From the NCBI GenBank assembly GCA_001600415.1, contig BCJX01000005.1, positions 1,854,008 through 1,918,007 of the forward strand: a stretch of DNA of 64,000 nucleotides, read 5' to 3'. Source of the stretch: Pascua guehoae (taxonomy: Eukaryota; Basidiomycota; Tremellomycetes; Trichosporonales; Trichosporonaceae). Shown here piece by piece: positions 42,189 through 53,961 of this stretch. The notes beneath the pieces are model-generated. The model ran no database searches. It worked only from the letters and a program-made list of their open reading frames with translations, and was not told the origin of the DNA. Positions within the stretch are counted from its first letter, which is position 1. Every line of letters begins with the position of its first letter. The position numbers were made by a program, and so were the translations under genes.

Positions 42189-44122
42189 ATGTCTGGCTTC
42201 GACGACAAGGACACAATCGTTCATACGGAAATTCGCGGCGTTGACGAGCACCACGGGGGCGAGGTGCAGCATGTGAGCGCCATCGAGGCGGCGCGTATCG
42301 AAGGCAAGCGGATGGAGGTCCGAAATGTAAGTGACATGGCCAAACTGCCCCAATACTGACTCCTTAGGCGCGTTTCTACGCTGCAGTGGCCGAGTCAAAC
42401 CTCAAGGCTGGTTCGAGGCGCTCCCTCTGGATGTTCTACTGCATGTTTGTCGCCTTCACGTGCGACTGCGCAAACGGCTATGATGGCTCGGTCATGTCGT
42501 CGGTTCTCGCCATGAGCAACTTCCAAAAGTACTTTGATGCCGGCAAAAATATCAATACGAGTTTGATCTTTTCAATTTACACTGCGTGAGTTAATGTGCA
42601 GGTTACAGAACGCTAACGGACAGTGGGTCCATGGTTTCTGCTCCCGTTGCTGCCACCATCAACGACAAGTGGGGCCGTCGCCCTACCATGGCTATCGGTG
42701 CAATCATTATCATCATTGGCGGTATCCTCTCGTCCACGACTAAAACGGTCCCTCAGCTTGTTGTCGCTCGTTTCTTCCTCGGATTTGGTGTTGCCATCAT
42801 GACCAACGCTGCCCCAGCTTACGTTGCCGAGCTGGCTCCTCCCCAGTGGCGTGGTCGCTGCGTCGGTCTGTACAATCTGGGTTGGTTTGGCGGAGCCATC
42901 CCTGCAGCGGCTGTCACGTACGGGTGCGCGTACCTCAAGACCGACCTCCAGTGGCGTATCCCCCTCGCTCTGCAGTGCTTTGCCTGTGTTTTCGTCCTTG
43001 CCAACCTCTGGTTCATGCCCGAGTCGCCCCGTTGGTTGATGATGCACGGCCGCGAGGAAGAGGCACTCCAATTCCTCGCAGACTACCACGGTGATGGCGA
43101 CGTCAACTCTCCCCTTGTCCAGTTCGAGATTGACGAGTGGCGCGAGTGCATTGTTCAGGACGGTATCGACAAGCGCTGGTGGGACTGTGAGTAGTAGAAG
43201 TGGCAGTAGTAAACCTGTTTCTCGTCCACTGCTAACCATTAGACGGACCCCTCATCACCAACCACGCCAACCGCTGGCGTCTTCTCCAGGTCTTCCTCAT
43301 CTCGCTCATTCCTCAGTACACGACGGGTGGTACTGGATACTTTAACACATTCATTTACGACATGGTCGGCCTTACCTCGGTCAACAAGCAGCTCATGATC
43401 AACCTCATTGGCCAGTTTATTTCATGCTTTGCTGCCGTATCAGCTGGTCTGCTGTCGGACAGGATGCCCCGTCGTGGTGCTCTCATTATTGGTACCGCTG
43501 CGGTGGCCGCCTTCCAGCTCGTCAACACTGGCATGACAAAGTACGCGGCCGACCGCATCGACAGTGGCGGTAGTCACACCTCGGATGGCTTTGGTATCTC
43601 GTACGGCTTCAGCATCGGCACGATTGTCATCGGCCAGCTGTCTGGCATTGGTAAGTGGTCTTGGAGGATGCCTTTTCACGTTCTGGCTCTAATCACCCAG
43701 CCTACTGCTTTGCGTACACTCCTCTTCAGGCTGTCGTCCCCACAGAGGCTCTCGAGACCACAACGCGTGCCAAGGGTCTCGCATTTTCGTCCTTTATCCT
43801 CGGTGCCGTCGGCTTTATTGGCCAGTTTGCCGCACCCATCGGCCTGGCCAACATGGGGTGAGTCCTCTCTGCTTCTGTGGTTTAGAGAAGGTAGTCTAAC
43901 CCCTCCAGCTACAACTACATGTGGGTCTTCTGCGGCCTCGACGTCTTCTGGATCGCCGTCTTCTACTTTTGCGCAGTCGAGTCGCAGGGTCGCACACTCG
44001 AAGAGCTCGCGTGGATCTACGAGCAGCCCAACCCTGTCAAGGCCAGTAAGCGCAAGGACAAGATTATCATCGAGGATGATGGCCACGTTGTCGAGGTTGA
44101 GGAAGCCAACAAGGAAGCGTAG
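42189..44122 (+). CDS. MFS sugar transporter, 6 exons
   Basis: Exons 42189-42326, 42368-42585, 42624-43186, 43243-43650, 43701-43857 and 43909-44122 give 565 residues with all phases matching. Family signatures: NDKWGRRPTM after the second membrane segment, PESPRWLMMHGREEEAL at the start of the central loop, LLSDRMPRRGALI in the second half, and VESQGRTLEELAWIYE near the C-terminus. Twelve hydrophobic segments are expected. The cytoplasmic N-terminus is acidic and hydrophilic. It belongs to the sugar porter family of the plasma membrane; the sequence style recalls fungal lactose/hexose permeases, but substrate cannot be read from sequence. An in-frame upstream ATG at 42138 would add 17 residues but overlaps the TATA-like element, so 42189 is preferred. 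Confidence 0.88.
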
Positions 44123-44425
44123 GGTTATCTTATTAAAGTAGTCGGCATCAACGACAGATTCAAGGGTTTGAAATGGGAAGTACACAAGGAGCTGGAGTAT
44201 ATAGTTGATAAGCGTGAGAATGCAGAACTACTTTAACTTCAGTAGTGAAAGGAGACGAGATTACTCCTGCGTACTGGCAACATGGCGGGGGCGCGGGTGG
44301 CACTACGACGTGCATGAACTCTTGGTACACATACCCTAGCCCAGAAGTTGACGCAGAGCATGTAGAGAAGTGAGCAGCTACGGTACATTAACCCCCAGAA
44401 GTGTGGAGATCCCCCGCTGCCATTT

Positions 44426-45585
44426 TTACACCGCCATCAGAATGGCAGCAACCATGCCGGCCACCGCCGAGGTGAAACGGAGAGCAGTGTCTGGTGATTT
44501 GCCCGAGACGGCGGAACTCGTCTCATTCCACAGCCAGTCTCTGATGGGCTCGACATCCGGAGGAAAGATTTCAGGTCCCTCATCTCTGATCTCAAACTTT
44601 TCAGACCAGACAATGCTCCAGGTGTTGCCAGAGGTGTGGGTCTTGGGCGCGTCTATCGTCAGCGCGCTGCTAAAATTGCCGCTTGACTATTCGGCCTCGG
44701 TGTTCAAGTGTTGTCCGAGACTTACCCATCCAGTTCTTGTTGGTTACGTTGGAACACCATGCTAGGCCGACCTGGTAGCCTGTACTGGGGAACACTGGAG
44801 GGTGCTTGCACGGCTCTGGCTCACACGTGCTCCTGGATGTCAGGCAGGCTGTGCGAATAAAGGTGGCAGACTACCGGGCCCAACCCGGCCATTCATTGTC
44901 CCAGCCACTGGATGCACTTCAGGAGCGGTATGATGCACTACCCACACACACACACTTTCAAAGAGCGGGATCATGACTCACCCTCGAAGGAACGGGTGGA
45001 GGGTACTGGATTCCCAACGCATAGGCATCCCTGCCCCATCAGCTTCCAGTTGATGGGTGGCATGAGTCTCAAGGGCACTCACAGATTCCAAGACTGTAGT
45101 ACGTCGCCGTGTACGTATGGGAGCCATTCCAGTAGCGCCACTCTGCGCCATCATACGCCGTCATGTTGATAGCGGACGAGTTCTCAGTGTTGATGAGAAA
45201 TTGTTGCGAGTAGATCCAATCGTCTGGGCGCTCAGGCGCAGTGGGCTTGTACTCCCAGGCAAGGTGCTTCGTACCGCCAATGACCCCTGCTGGTGAGCGC
45301 AGGTACGGTCAGGGAACAAGTGTGTCCTTTGGGCTGCGAAGACTAAGACTTACACCACGTATCCTCCTTCGGCCATGTGATCTTGGTAGTGTCGCTTGGA
45401 AGTGGAGAGGCGGAGGCCGAAGGCGATCCCGACGTCGATGCGACTGAAGATGTCGTGTTGGAAGTCGTCGAGGGCAGTGGCGACGGGTCTTGTTCCCCCT
45501 GGGGCGACGGGTCTTGTTCCCCCTGGGCGGATACGATCCTGCTAGCGACCAATATGGTCAGTATGGTGTGAGGGGCGAGGTACAT
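44426..45585 (-). CDS. Secreted, probably GPI-anchored protein, 5 exons
   Basis: Complement of 45585-45354, 45286-45083, 45030-44982, 44832-44726 and 44652-44426, 819 bases, 272 residues. The N-terminus is a signal peptide (MYLAPHTILTILVASRIVSAQG). A Ser/Thr/Pro stretch with GEQDPSPQ repeated follows. The ordered part contains ITWPKEDTW, GGTKHLAWEYKPTAP and several N-glycosylation sites (NSS, NMT, NGS, NVT, NET), and ends in a hydrophobic tail (FTSAVAGMVAAILMAV) fitting a GPI attachment signal. Likely a cell wall or surface protein. Exon 3 is only 49 nt; it is needed for phase but its sequence is not very protein-like, so that junction is uncertain. Family not recognised with confidence. Confidence 0.65.
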
Positions 45586-46363
45586 GATGAGGGTTGAAAG
45601 AAACGCTGACTCGGCGGTGGCACTAGAGGACCTCCAGTGCTTATGTGTCTGTGGAGAACAGTGGTTGCTTGGCTTTTGGTTAACCTTGGTGTGGTTGTAA
45701 GCATAATAAAGTTCAAGGCATGCCCGCTGACCGCTATAGCCCGCAGCCAAGGTTGCCAAGCGGCGAGTGACTGTTGGACAGAAGGCATGAGGTGGTGAGA
45801 CTGGTGTTGTGGATTGCCAAGGCCTCCAATGACGTCAATGACATCTTTGGGTGCACTGCATTCCAGTGGTTCTGCCCATCCATCAATCAATCAGTGCAAG
45901 TCGCCCAGTGGGGGCTTGTGGGGCTGCCTAAGACTGACGCCCGCCTAAAGCGGAGAATGCAGCCCGCTTCAAGGAGAACGGATTTCGAAGAGCGGACTAC
46001 GGAGTGACAGGCCGTCCCGGCTCGGGCGGTGCTCACCCTTGGGACGCTTGTCTGTCCTTTACCCTTGTTCATACCACCTTCGACCCATCTGCACGTGATG
46101 GGACTCCATTACCGCACAGTGCAGGGACGCGCATTCACCTCTGACAGCTCGCCTCGCCCTAGGTCGCACTAGTAGCGGGTTGTAGTAAGCAAAGGAGGGA
46201 ACCAACGTGGGGACGCGCGGCGGACCCCGCTGGGAGCTCCGTAGCTGCCCCGTCAATCCCCGGCTAGTCCAAGCCACTAAATGGAACCACCTCGGTTGCG
46301 GGTGTGCATAGGTATCTAACGTCATCCCTGTCCACGCTTCTTATGACTCACACGCTTACCACA
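45586..46363. other. Intergenic region
   Basis: No supported gene or repeat. Confidence 0.4.
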
Positions 46364-47254
46364 ATGACTATCCTATCCACACACAAGGACACGCTCCCCG
46401 CTGACTTTCTCAGCGGCTTTGCGACAGTGGCATACCAGTTCGAGCGCGCACACGAGCAAGACTGACACGGGCTGAGCGTATGGGACGTCGCTCTCAAGGA
46501 CAAGGAGAATGGCAATTTAGCCTGCAACTCGTACAACATGTGGGAGGACGATGTCGAGCTTCTCAAGACTCTTGGGGCAAGGTTTTTCCTTTCTCAATCC
46601 CATGGAGCCCTATCATCCCTGACGGTAGGTTGCGGTGTGGGGTTGGCACGCGTCAGTTGCTGACATCGGAGGCGGGCGCGACAACCCCGTCAACGAGAAG
46701 GGGATCGCCCACCAAGCTGGTACGGGTGCTAGATGTGTTGTATATATGTACTAACCGCCCAGATCGACGGCTTGCTTGCGGCAGATATCATTTCATTCGT
46801 GACCCTGTTCCACTGGGACCTGCCCTGCACGCTAAACCAGCGCTGCAAGGGGTTCCGGCCCGCAGGCGACGACCGCAACGACCCCCTCCTCGATTGGGAC
46901 CGCTAGGTGCACGTGTGCTTCCAGGCATTCTGAGATAGGGTCAAGCACTGGATCACACAACGGGGTGCGTCGCCCGGTTCCCGTCCGCGTACCCTCGGGG
47001 CATGTCGTTTTCTCCGGCTGATCTACATAGCCCGTCTGTTATGTCTACTGCCACTTCCAATTCCTCGACAATTTGCCGTGGAGGAGGAGTAGAAGTGACG
47101 CCGTAGCAATCTCGAGTGGACTAGTGACTACGAGCCATGCTTTGGCGTCACACACGTCGACCGGGAGGGGGGGACGTTTAAGCGTAGTCCCAAGGACTCG
47201 GCGTTTCTTATCAAAAAGTACTTTGACGAGGCCATCGTGGCCTCGGCCAAGTAG
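46364..47254 (+). pseudogene. GH1 beta-glucosidase pseudogene
   Basis: Reading from the ATG at 46364 gives LPADFLSGFATVAYQFERAHEQD, the GH1 N-terminal signature, then an in-frame TGA, then LSVWDVALKDKENGN and SYNMWEDDVELLKTLGA. Further recognisable pieces in shifting frames are SFVTLFHWDLPCTLNQRCKGF, followed by a TAG at DWDR, and FGVTHVDREGGTFKRSPKDS near the end. The catalytic acid/base and nucleophile regions (NEP and ENG) are not found: the central two thirds of a normal 470-residue GH1 enzyme are missing. Several stops plus deletions mean it cannot make an enzyme. A functional paralogue elsewhere in the genome is likely. The frame is not reconstructed here. Confidence 0.8.
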
Positions 47255-47510
47255 GTCGTGGGTCGGAATGCTGAAATGTTACTTGCACTCACGAATGGGA
47301 CTTGTAGTTGTGTAATATCCCACAGATATACTCTTCGTATTTCGTCTTCTGTATACAACCGTCCACGGGTTCCATTTTGAGTAAGGGGGGAAGAAAATTC
47401 AGGAAAGAATGTGAACAATTGGGCCATCACCCTCGGCCCAGTCAGTACTGACGCGCCCCCACGTCAAACCAACCACACCCTGCTCCAAAAAGGGATAACT
47501 ATCCATGCGT

Positions 47511-47588
47511 TACATTGTGAGGGAATCGAACCCCCGCCGTCTCCGTACTCCATGGGAAGAAGACATGATACCATTTCACCAACAATGT
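47511..47588 (-). tRNA. tRNA-Gly(CCC) with a 7-nt intron
   Basis: On the complement: acceptor ACATTGT/ACAATGT, D arm GTGA/TCAT, anticodon stem TCTTC/GGAGA, loop TTCCCA..C giving anticodon CCC, T arm GGGGG-TTCGATT-CCCTC, discriminator A. The intron is only seven bases. Confidence 0.85.
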
Positions 47589-47837
47589 CGACGGATAGTC
47601 AGCCTCCCGTAGGAGCCGTGGTTGGTGCCCGCCTCCTGGCCATTGCAAAGAGAGCATCGGGATATACGTGTACAGAGCACCTAGCCAAGAGCCATATTAT
47701 TTTACCTGCGCCACCAAAGGCAAGTGGCACAATACCCGGTCCACAAACAAATGGGTGTGTGGGCGAATGGTGTGGGGGAATCGAAAGTGGCACCGCCACT
47801 CGCGCCGCCACATCCACCCACACTTTGTCTCAACACA

Positions 47838-47934
47838 TCTTCGCTAGTATATCGGTTAGTATAATCGCCTCTCATGAGAGAGCCTTTCAATGGAAAGATC
47901 GCGATAGAGCAGGGTTCGACTCCCTGGCGGAGAA
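47838..47934 (+). tRNA. tRNA-Glu(CTC), copy 2, 25-nt intron
   Basis: Same mature sequence as the gene at 14058-14154. The intron differs at three positions. A T-run terminator (GCTTTTTG) follows. Confidence 0.92.
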
Positions 47935-48742
47935 GCTTTTTGTGTCTGGGGCTAACAAGGGAAGCAGCGAGAGGAGGGGGCCGTGCAGGTGTCGTGACGA
48001 GAGGATGGTGGTAGGGCCAGACTGTGGCTTGTGTCGTTGGCGTCTTTGTTGTTTCGTGGTGTTGGGAATGTATGTTGAACATGAGGCACTGGTGGGGTAC
48101 TTGGTGGCAAGTACTGCGTTGAGGGGCATTGCCCACTTTTTCGAGTGTCACTTCCCACATGAGGATTGAGGAGCGTCGAGAGAGGGAAGTTGCTACGCAG
48201 CTCCCCCCTGCTGTCTGATGCTGTCTGATGTGACCGTAGTCATAGCGCCGCATATTACTATCGGCGACAAGAGGAGGGGACAGGGGGGTTGGCCATGTCC
48301 GAGAGTACCCTTGGGACTGTGCTAAAGATGGCGTTCCACTCGTGGCAGCGCGTGTAGCGTGCGGAAATGCGCCGGTATTCGGTCCAAGAGGGCTGCACGA
48401 TCACTTAGAAGCACGCTTGCCTCCCTTTGTTTGGACCATTAGTGATACCAATGGCCTTCATCGCCTACGCCCTATGAGGGGTCACTGAACCAGTGTTCGT
48501 GGGTGCTTCAACCGCGGCCGTCCTACGCCCCAAGGTGCATACACCTCACCCGCCCTACACGGGAGACTCGCGTTGGTCCAACGTACAGAACGGCAGACAC
48601 GCGCACAAGATGTATCTCAACCGGAAGTGTACCTGACCACACGGCACCATGCAATTCCTATACCTATGCTATGACAGTACATGAGGTGAATGTTGGATTG
48701 CCATTCTCCTACCTGTCTTCCTTCTGACTCTGCTCAGTTCGC
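47935..48742. other. Intergenic region
   Basis: No supported gene. A direct CTGTCTGATG pair occurs near 48211-48230. Confidence 0.4.
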
Positions 48743-51315
48743 TTACAGGCGCGCGTCGGGGGCTGCGCCGCTGAGGAGCTCCTTGAGGAATGCCTCGTTG
48801 TTTGGCTCACGTCCAAGGAACTCGACGAGCGAGTCCATCTCGTCGCTAATGTCAACATTGCACCATACGTCAAGGGAGACTCACCGGCTGCCACCGGGCT
48901 GCAGGATCGAGTCGCGGTACTTGAGACCGAGGGCAGGGCTCATGGGGTCTGGGCCAAAGACGGTCGCAAACATGTCGGTCGCGAAGACGAGCGAGTAGAG
49001 GTAGCCGTAGTAGCTGCCACGAGTCAGCTAAGGTTGTTTAGTACGGGACGGTATGCTCACCCTGCAGAGTATCCGATCATGTGGCCGAAGCTGCTCTGGC
49101 CACCGACGTACTCGCCCTTGGTGGTGACGAGCGACGTCTTCTCACGAAGGTCGACCCAAAGCTTGGTGAGGTCAAGGTCCTCCTTGGACGTGTGGGCAGT
49201 CACTGTTGATGTCAGCAGCTGAAAGGTCACACTGAGGACTCACTGTCGTAGAGGCCAAAGAAGAGCTGGCGGAGGTTGAACAGGCCCTGGTTGACATTCT
49301 TGCTCTTGACAATGCTCGCAATGAGGTCATCGGGGAGCGGCTCGTGCGTCTCGTAGTGCTCGGACATGATCTTGAGCTGCTCTGGAAGCCAGCACCTGGA
49401 GGGTTAGCATACAACATGAGCGACGAACCCACCAGTTCTCGAGCATCTGCGACGGCGCCTCAACAAAGTCGCGCGCGACGTTGGTGCCGTGGAAGCGGCC
49501 AAACTGGGTCGACGAGCAGAGGCCGTGGAACGCGTGACCCATCTCGTGGAAGAACGTCACGACGTCCTGGTGCTGGACTGTCAGCAAGCGAGAGCGTATA
49601 TCCACAAACCTTCATCAGGGCCGGGCGGGTCGGGGTAGGCTTGGCGAGGTTGGCAACCATGCACGCGACGGGGTACGTCTGGGTGCCGTCGGCCTGAGTC
49701 CATGCGGGGATGAGGCCCCAGACAGCAGCGTGGCCGTACTTGTTCTCACGGGGGAACAGGTCCAGGTAAAGGTAGCCCAAGAAGTCGCCGTCCTTGCCGT
49801 CCTTGTGGTCCCACACTGCGTACGCCTCGGCATCTTGGAATATCAGCGTGAGTCTCCCGACCGCACTCACCCTTGTGCCAAGTCTCGTGCTCCTCGCGCG
49901 GGACGGGGTAGAACTGGACGCTCAGGAGCTTGCGGTAGATGTCGAGGATGGTCGGCACAACCTTGTCGACGGGGAAGTACTCCTTGACCTTTTCGTCGTC
50001 GAGGGCAAGGTTGCGCTCGGTCCACAGGCGGTCGTAGTAGCGGTAGTCCCACAGGTTGAGCTCGTCATCCGCAGGGTAGCCCTTGTTCTCGTGGACCTCC
50101 TTCTTGAGTGCAAGCCACGCCTTCCTCTCCGCCTCGCCAATGGGCGTGAGCTTGTCCTTGAGGTCGTTCAGGAACGCAAAGACAGTCTTCGAGTCCTTGG
50201 CCATCTTTTCCTGCATGGGTTAGCAGATCTCCAACAAAAATAAACCCACCTCGAGAATGTAGTCGGCATAGGTGTCGTAGCCGAGAATTTCAGCCTCCTT
50301 GCGGCGAAGACGGACAATCTCGTCAAGAACGGGGACGTTCTGGATAGCCTTGCCCTCGGAACCCAGGATGGCCTTGCGACGAGTCTCGGGAACGTCGGCG
50401 TATTGGCTGATGCCGGTTAGCAAGTGATGGACAAAGTAGGTTGTGGCAGACTCACGAGACAGGCACCAAGTCCGGCGTCTTCATAGGTTAGCAGAGGTAG
50501 TGAAGAACCGAGTTTCGACTCACCTTGTACGTGACACGGTACTTGTCACCTTCCTTGGTGTAACCATCAAGGACAGCCTCAGGGACACCAGCGAGCTCCT
50601 AGGACAGCATCAGCAACGGCTGGCACATGCGCAACGCAGACGTACCTCAGCCGAGAAGAGCAGCGAGCCCTTTTCCTCGTTGAGGGCGCGCTGGAAGTCG
50701 ATCTCCAGCCCCATCTTCTTGGTCTTGAGCTCGAGCAGCGCATCGCGCTTGGCCTTCTCAAGACCAAGACCTGCGCGCTTCCTGTTACGGATCATCTTGT
50801 CCATGAGGCGCTTCTCCTCGGGGTTGAGCTTGACGTCGTTGGCCTCGGTGTGCGCCTCGGCGTCAAGGAGGGCCTCGTAGACGTCCTCGCGCGCGAGCGC
50901 GTTGATACCGAATTCCTGCCACGTCAGCGCTTGGGGGGATAGCTGGGATGCCACGGCAACTCACCGAGAGCTTCTTGGTAGCGTCGACAGATGCGTTTCG
51001 GAGCCCCTCGTCGGCGCTCACGTACTGGAGGAAGCACGAGGGCTCCGAGAGCACGTCCATCTCCGACTCGTGGATGCCGAGGCGGCGGACCACATTCTCA
51101 AACGTACGCTGGCCCTTGGGGAGCTGGGAGACCTCGTCGAGGACACTCGTCGTCTCCTTGATCGTCTGGTCGACACGCTCCTGGACAATATCGGGCGTGT
51201 ACGACCACGACGGAGGCGGCACGGGTGCCTTGGGGTCTGCGGGGGTCAGCACGCCTGGAGAGCAGAAAGGTGTCTAAAAGCAGCATGACAGATACTCACA
51301 GGGCTTGCCAGACAT
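48743..51315 (-). CDS. M3 family metallopeptidase (saccharolysin/thimet oligopeptidase type), 13 exons
   Basis: Complement exons: 51315-51300, 51254-50965, 50915-50646, 50598-50524, 50478-50456, 50406-50250, 50210-49871, 49833-49610, 49572-49433, 49395-49244, 49202-49061, 49013-48885 and 48845-48743; 2,061 bases, 686 residues, every phase matching. The zinc site is HEMGH at 474-478, with Glu 503 in DFVEAPSQMLENWCW as third ligand, both diagnostic for M3 peptidases. Other family blocks: AILGSEGKAIQNVPVLDEIVRLR, GYLYLDLFPRENKYGHAA, GYSAGYYGYLYS. The enzyme cleaves short peptides in the cytosol or mitochondria. The first exon codes only six residues and no clear mitochondrial presequence is seen, so the cytosolic Prd1-like role is favoured. 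Start chosen for its ACCACCATG context and a GTATATGTAC box about 170 bases upstream. Confidence 0.92.
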
Positions 51316-51481
51316 GGTGGTGAGTACGAGAGTTCGAGATGCCTGGTCCTCGTCAGCATGGGGTAGAAGAGGACCCTTGCGTTGGCGACTCACTTGGTAG
51401 TAGCTGTTGCAAGGAGCAAAAGTGCGTGTTCTCCAGATTGAAGCGATGCCCCAGAACACAAAGCCGGCCCGTCGGGCAGAG

Positions 51482-51491
51482 TACATATACG
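51482..51491 (-). promoter_or_regulatory. TATA-like element of the M3 peptidase gene
   Basis: Complement GTATATGTAC in the leader of the gene starting at 51315. Confidence 0.4.
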
Positions 51492-51772
51492 AGGGAGGAG
51501 AGGGTAGAGGGGAAGAGAAAAGCGCAGCAAGATGAGGTTAGCTCGGCGAGGTGAGTACGAGTGGCTGGTGCAACACGCGTCGACACGCATGGGTACGTCC
51601 ACACGCCCACACGTCCACACACAATCCACTCGTCGTCACTCGTCTGTTGCCATGTGGGGCTCCCATTTGATCCCGGACCACTCCGTGCCTGTCTCGGATC
51701 TCGGCGAATCCCCCGAATAAATGTTTGGGCTTATAATTAACAGTCCGTTAACATTAACATCCAAGTTGGAAC

Positions 51773-51871
51773 GGGCGTGTAGCTCAGTTGGTAGAGCGCG
51801 ACATTCGCAAGATGTGGTTACATCCTGCGCACTAATTGTCGAGGTCTTTGGTTCGATTCCTAACTCGTCCA
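51773..51871 (+). tRNA. tRNA-Ala(CGC) with a 26-nt intron
   Basis: Acceptor GGGCGTG/CTCGTCC with the G3-T70 pair that is the Ala identity element and a T-T mismatch at pair 6-67. Anticodon stem CGACA/TGTCG, loop TTCGCA..A giving anticodon CGC, T arm TTTGG-TTCGATT-CCTAA, discriminator A, then AAAATTTTTT as terminator. Confidence 0.88.
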
Positions 51872-52321
51872 AAATTTTTTGCGTCCCATTCACATCTGCT
51901 ATCGCCCAAACCGGGGTCGGCGTCCACTCTGACGCCTCTTTATTCAGGACTGTTTCCCATCAACAGTAGTGTCTTCTGGATCATGCTACAGAAAAGTGAA
52001 CCACATGCTACGATTCGGCTCTCCCAGTCATCAAACTGATTTTGAAGGCAAATTCTGAATTTTTCACCTGTTCGTCAAGTGAGCGGCAAGCGAGGCACAT
52101 GAGCAGGACACTGTGAGACTCTTTGGCGCCTAGAGTGTCGAGCCACGGGCTAAGCTTTGCGGCTGCAGAATGGACTGAATGCTCCAGTCTGACGGAAACG
52201 GCTATTGTGATTGCATGGGACATTTTTGAGCTGATGAAATAATGCTGTCTAAGTATTGCACGAGTCCAGCTCTATAAGGCGGGGGGTTTTTTTTTATTGG
52301 GCGGGCAGGGAGAACTCCAGG
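51872..52321. other. Intergenic region
   Basis: No supported gene. A T9 run lies at about 52288. Confidence 0.4.
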
Positions 52322-53961
52322 CTACATCCTGCGACCGCTGCGCCTACGCCGGGCGGCGTTTTTGCTTGTGAACGCCGAAGTGTCCGACAGGCCCTTGACC
52401 TGGCAAGTACCGCCTGACCAGTTAGCCGGTGTAACAGGGGGGTTGTACCAAAGAGTTTACTCACTGCGGACGTTGGGCTCGCCAAGGGGCTGAACCATGG
52501 TCATGTCGGTGTGGTCGCCGGTCGTACCCCACTCGAGCATCGAGTTGGGGTACCCGCCGTTCCACATGGAGGTGACATTGGTGGCATCGGGAATGTTGAG
52601 GGGGATGCGGATGTTGGTCTCGCGGCCCCAGAGGACGTTGGGCGACACCCACTGGGGGTTGCCGTAGCCCGGAGGGCAGTCGGTGGGCTTCTGGACGGGG
52701 CCGTTCGCGGGCCAGAGGGGGTTGCAGCCCGGAAGGTAGGGGATGGCGCGGTACAGACCAATGTCCTCATCGGGAACCTGGCCCTGGTAGTTGCAGTTGT
52801 GGACCTTGTCGAGGTTGACGGTCGGAGCGATGGGGGCGCACTTTTGGAGCTGGTCCTCGGGGCCGTTGTTGGGGCCCGAGCACTGGTCAATGATGGCCTT
52901 GAACGCGTTCGGCTCCCAGCCCATGTAGAAGTCAGCGTGCCACGTGTTGCCTGTGACGTCGCCGTTGGCGAGGACGTAGTTGTTGCGGCCAGCGCGCCAT
53001 GGGTGACGGGCGTTGTCAAGCTGAAGATGTTAGTATGGAACTGGACTGTGGGTTTCACGAGCGTGGATAGGGTGGCCCCCAATGCCTTGGGACACATGAC
53101 TCACGTAGATGACCTGCTCCAGGAGAATGGTAGGGTACTTGATGGGGTGTGACTCGGGGCACTTGCCGTTGTAGTCGACCTTACCGAGAGGGTCGAGCGG
53201 CCAGGTCAGGTGCGAAAAGTGGTCGGCCGAGTCGAGCGACTTGTCGGCCAGACCGCACGAGGGGAAGTACATGCTCCAGTTGATCGAGTCGCAGCCGCCA
53301 GGGTGCGACGTTCCGTTGGGCAGCCATCCGTGCGTGTTGTCCGAGTGGCCGCAGGTGACGAGCAAGCCCTGGGTGCGGGTGTCGTTGAGGTCGCGCTGGT
53401 TGCCGAGACCGCTGACAATGCGCATGCCCTGAGGGAAGGGCGTGATGCCACTCTCCTCCTCGCTCTTGAGGAAGTAGTAGACGCGCGCAGTGGCCGTGAT
53501 TGCCTCGTAGGTGCCGTTGTCGTGCATGTAGTACATTGTCCTGTGGGGTTAGGTGGGTACTTGGGAGTATCGTTTGATGGAAATATTCCGACTTACGGGA
53601 CCCAGTAGTTTGACTTGTCGACATCGGAGATGGCAGTGGTGCAGACAGCCTGCTGCTGGGCGCCAGGAGTGTTGAGAACATCTTGGAGGTTAGCTATGAG
53701 TGACTAGAAGTGTGACGAAGCCAAGAGTGGCACTATTACACTGTACCACTCAGCCACAATCGACTTACTGCGGAAGTTGGAGGCACCAAAGACAGTGTGG
53801 GTGTGGCTGCTGACCTCCCCGGGGTTGATAATGGGGTCGACACGGCCCATCATGAGAGGCTCAACAACAGTGAGCACAAAGTGGTCGGCGGCTCCGAGGA
53901 CGGTGACGGCCGATGCCAAAAAGGCGACCAGAGTAAGGACGATTCCGTTGGTGTTGGGCAT
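52322..53961 (-). CDS. Secreted DUF1996 domain protein, 5 exons
   Basis: Complement of 53961-53769, 53681-53597, 53540-53105, 53020-52465 and 52413-52322, 1,362 bases, 453 residues, all phases matching. A hydrophobic signal peptide (MPNTNGIVLTLVAFLASAVTVLG) is followed by the DUF1996 opening MMGRVDPIINPGEVSSHTHTVFGASNF. Further family blocks: SNYWVPTMYYMHDNGTYEAI, CPESHPIKYPTILLEQVIY and NGDVTGNTWHADFYMGW. Many conserved His, Cys and Trp residues suggest a folded extracellular domain of unknown activity that occurs widely in wood- and soil-living fungi. The C-terminus is short and very basic (NAARRRRSGRRM). A CATATAAAAG box 225 bases upstream is a good promoter. Confidence 0.88.

Noticed and set aside
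42613..43239. Minus-strand frame of 208 codons inside the MFS gene
   Set aside because: Antisense shadow; the plus-strand transporter has family motifs and spliced frame closure.
49794..50243. Plus-strand frame of 149 codons inside the M3 peptidase gene
   Set aside because: Antisense shadow of conserved peptidase exons.
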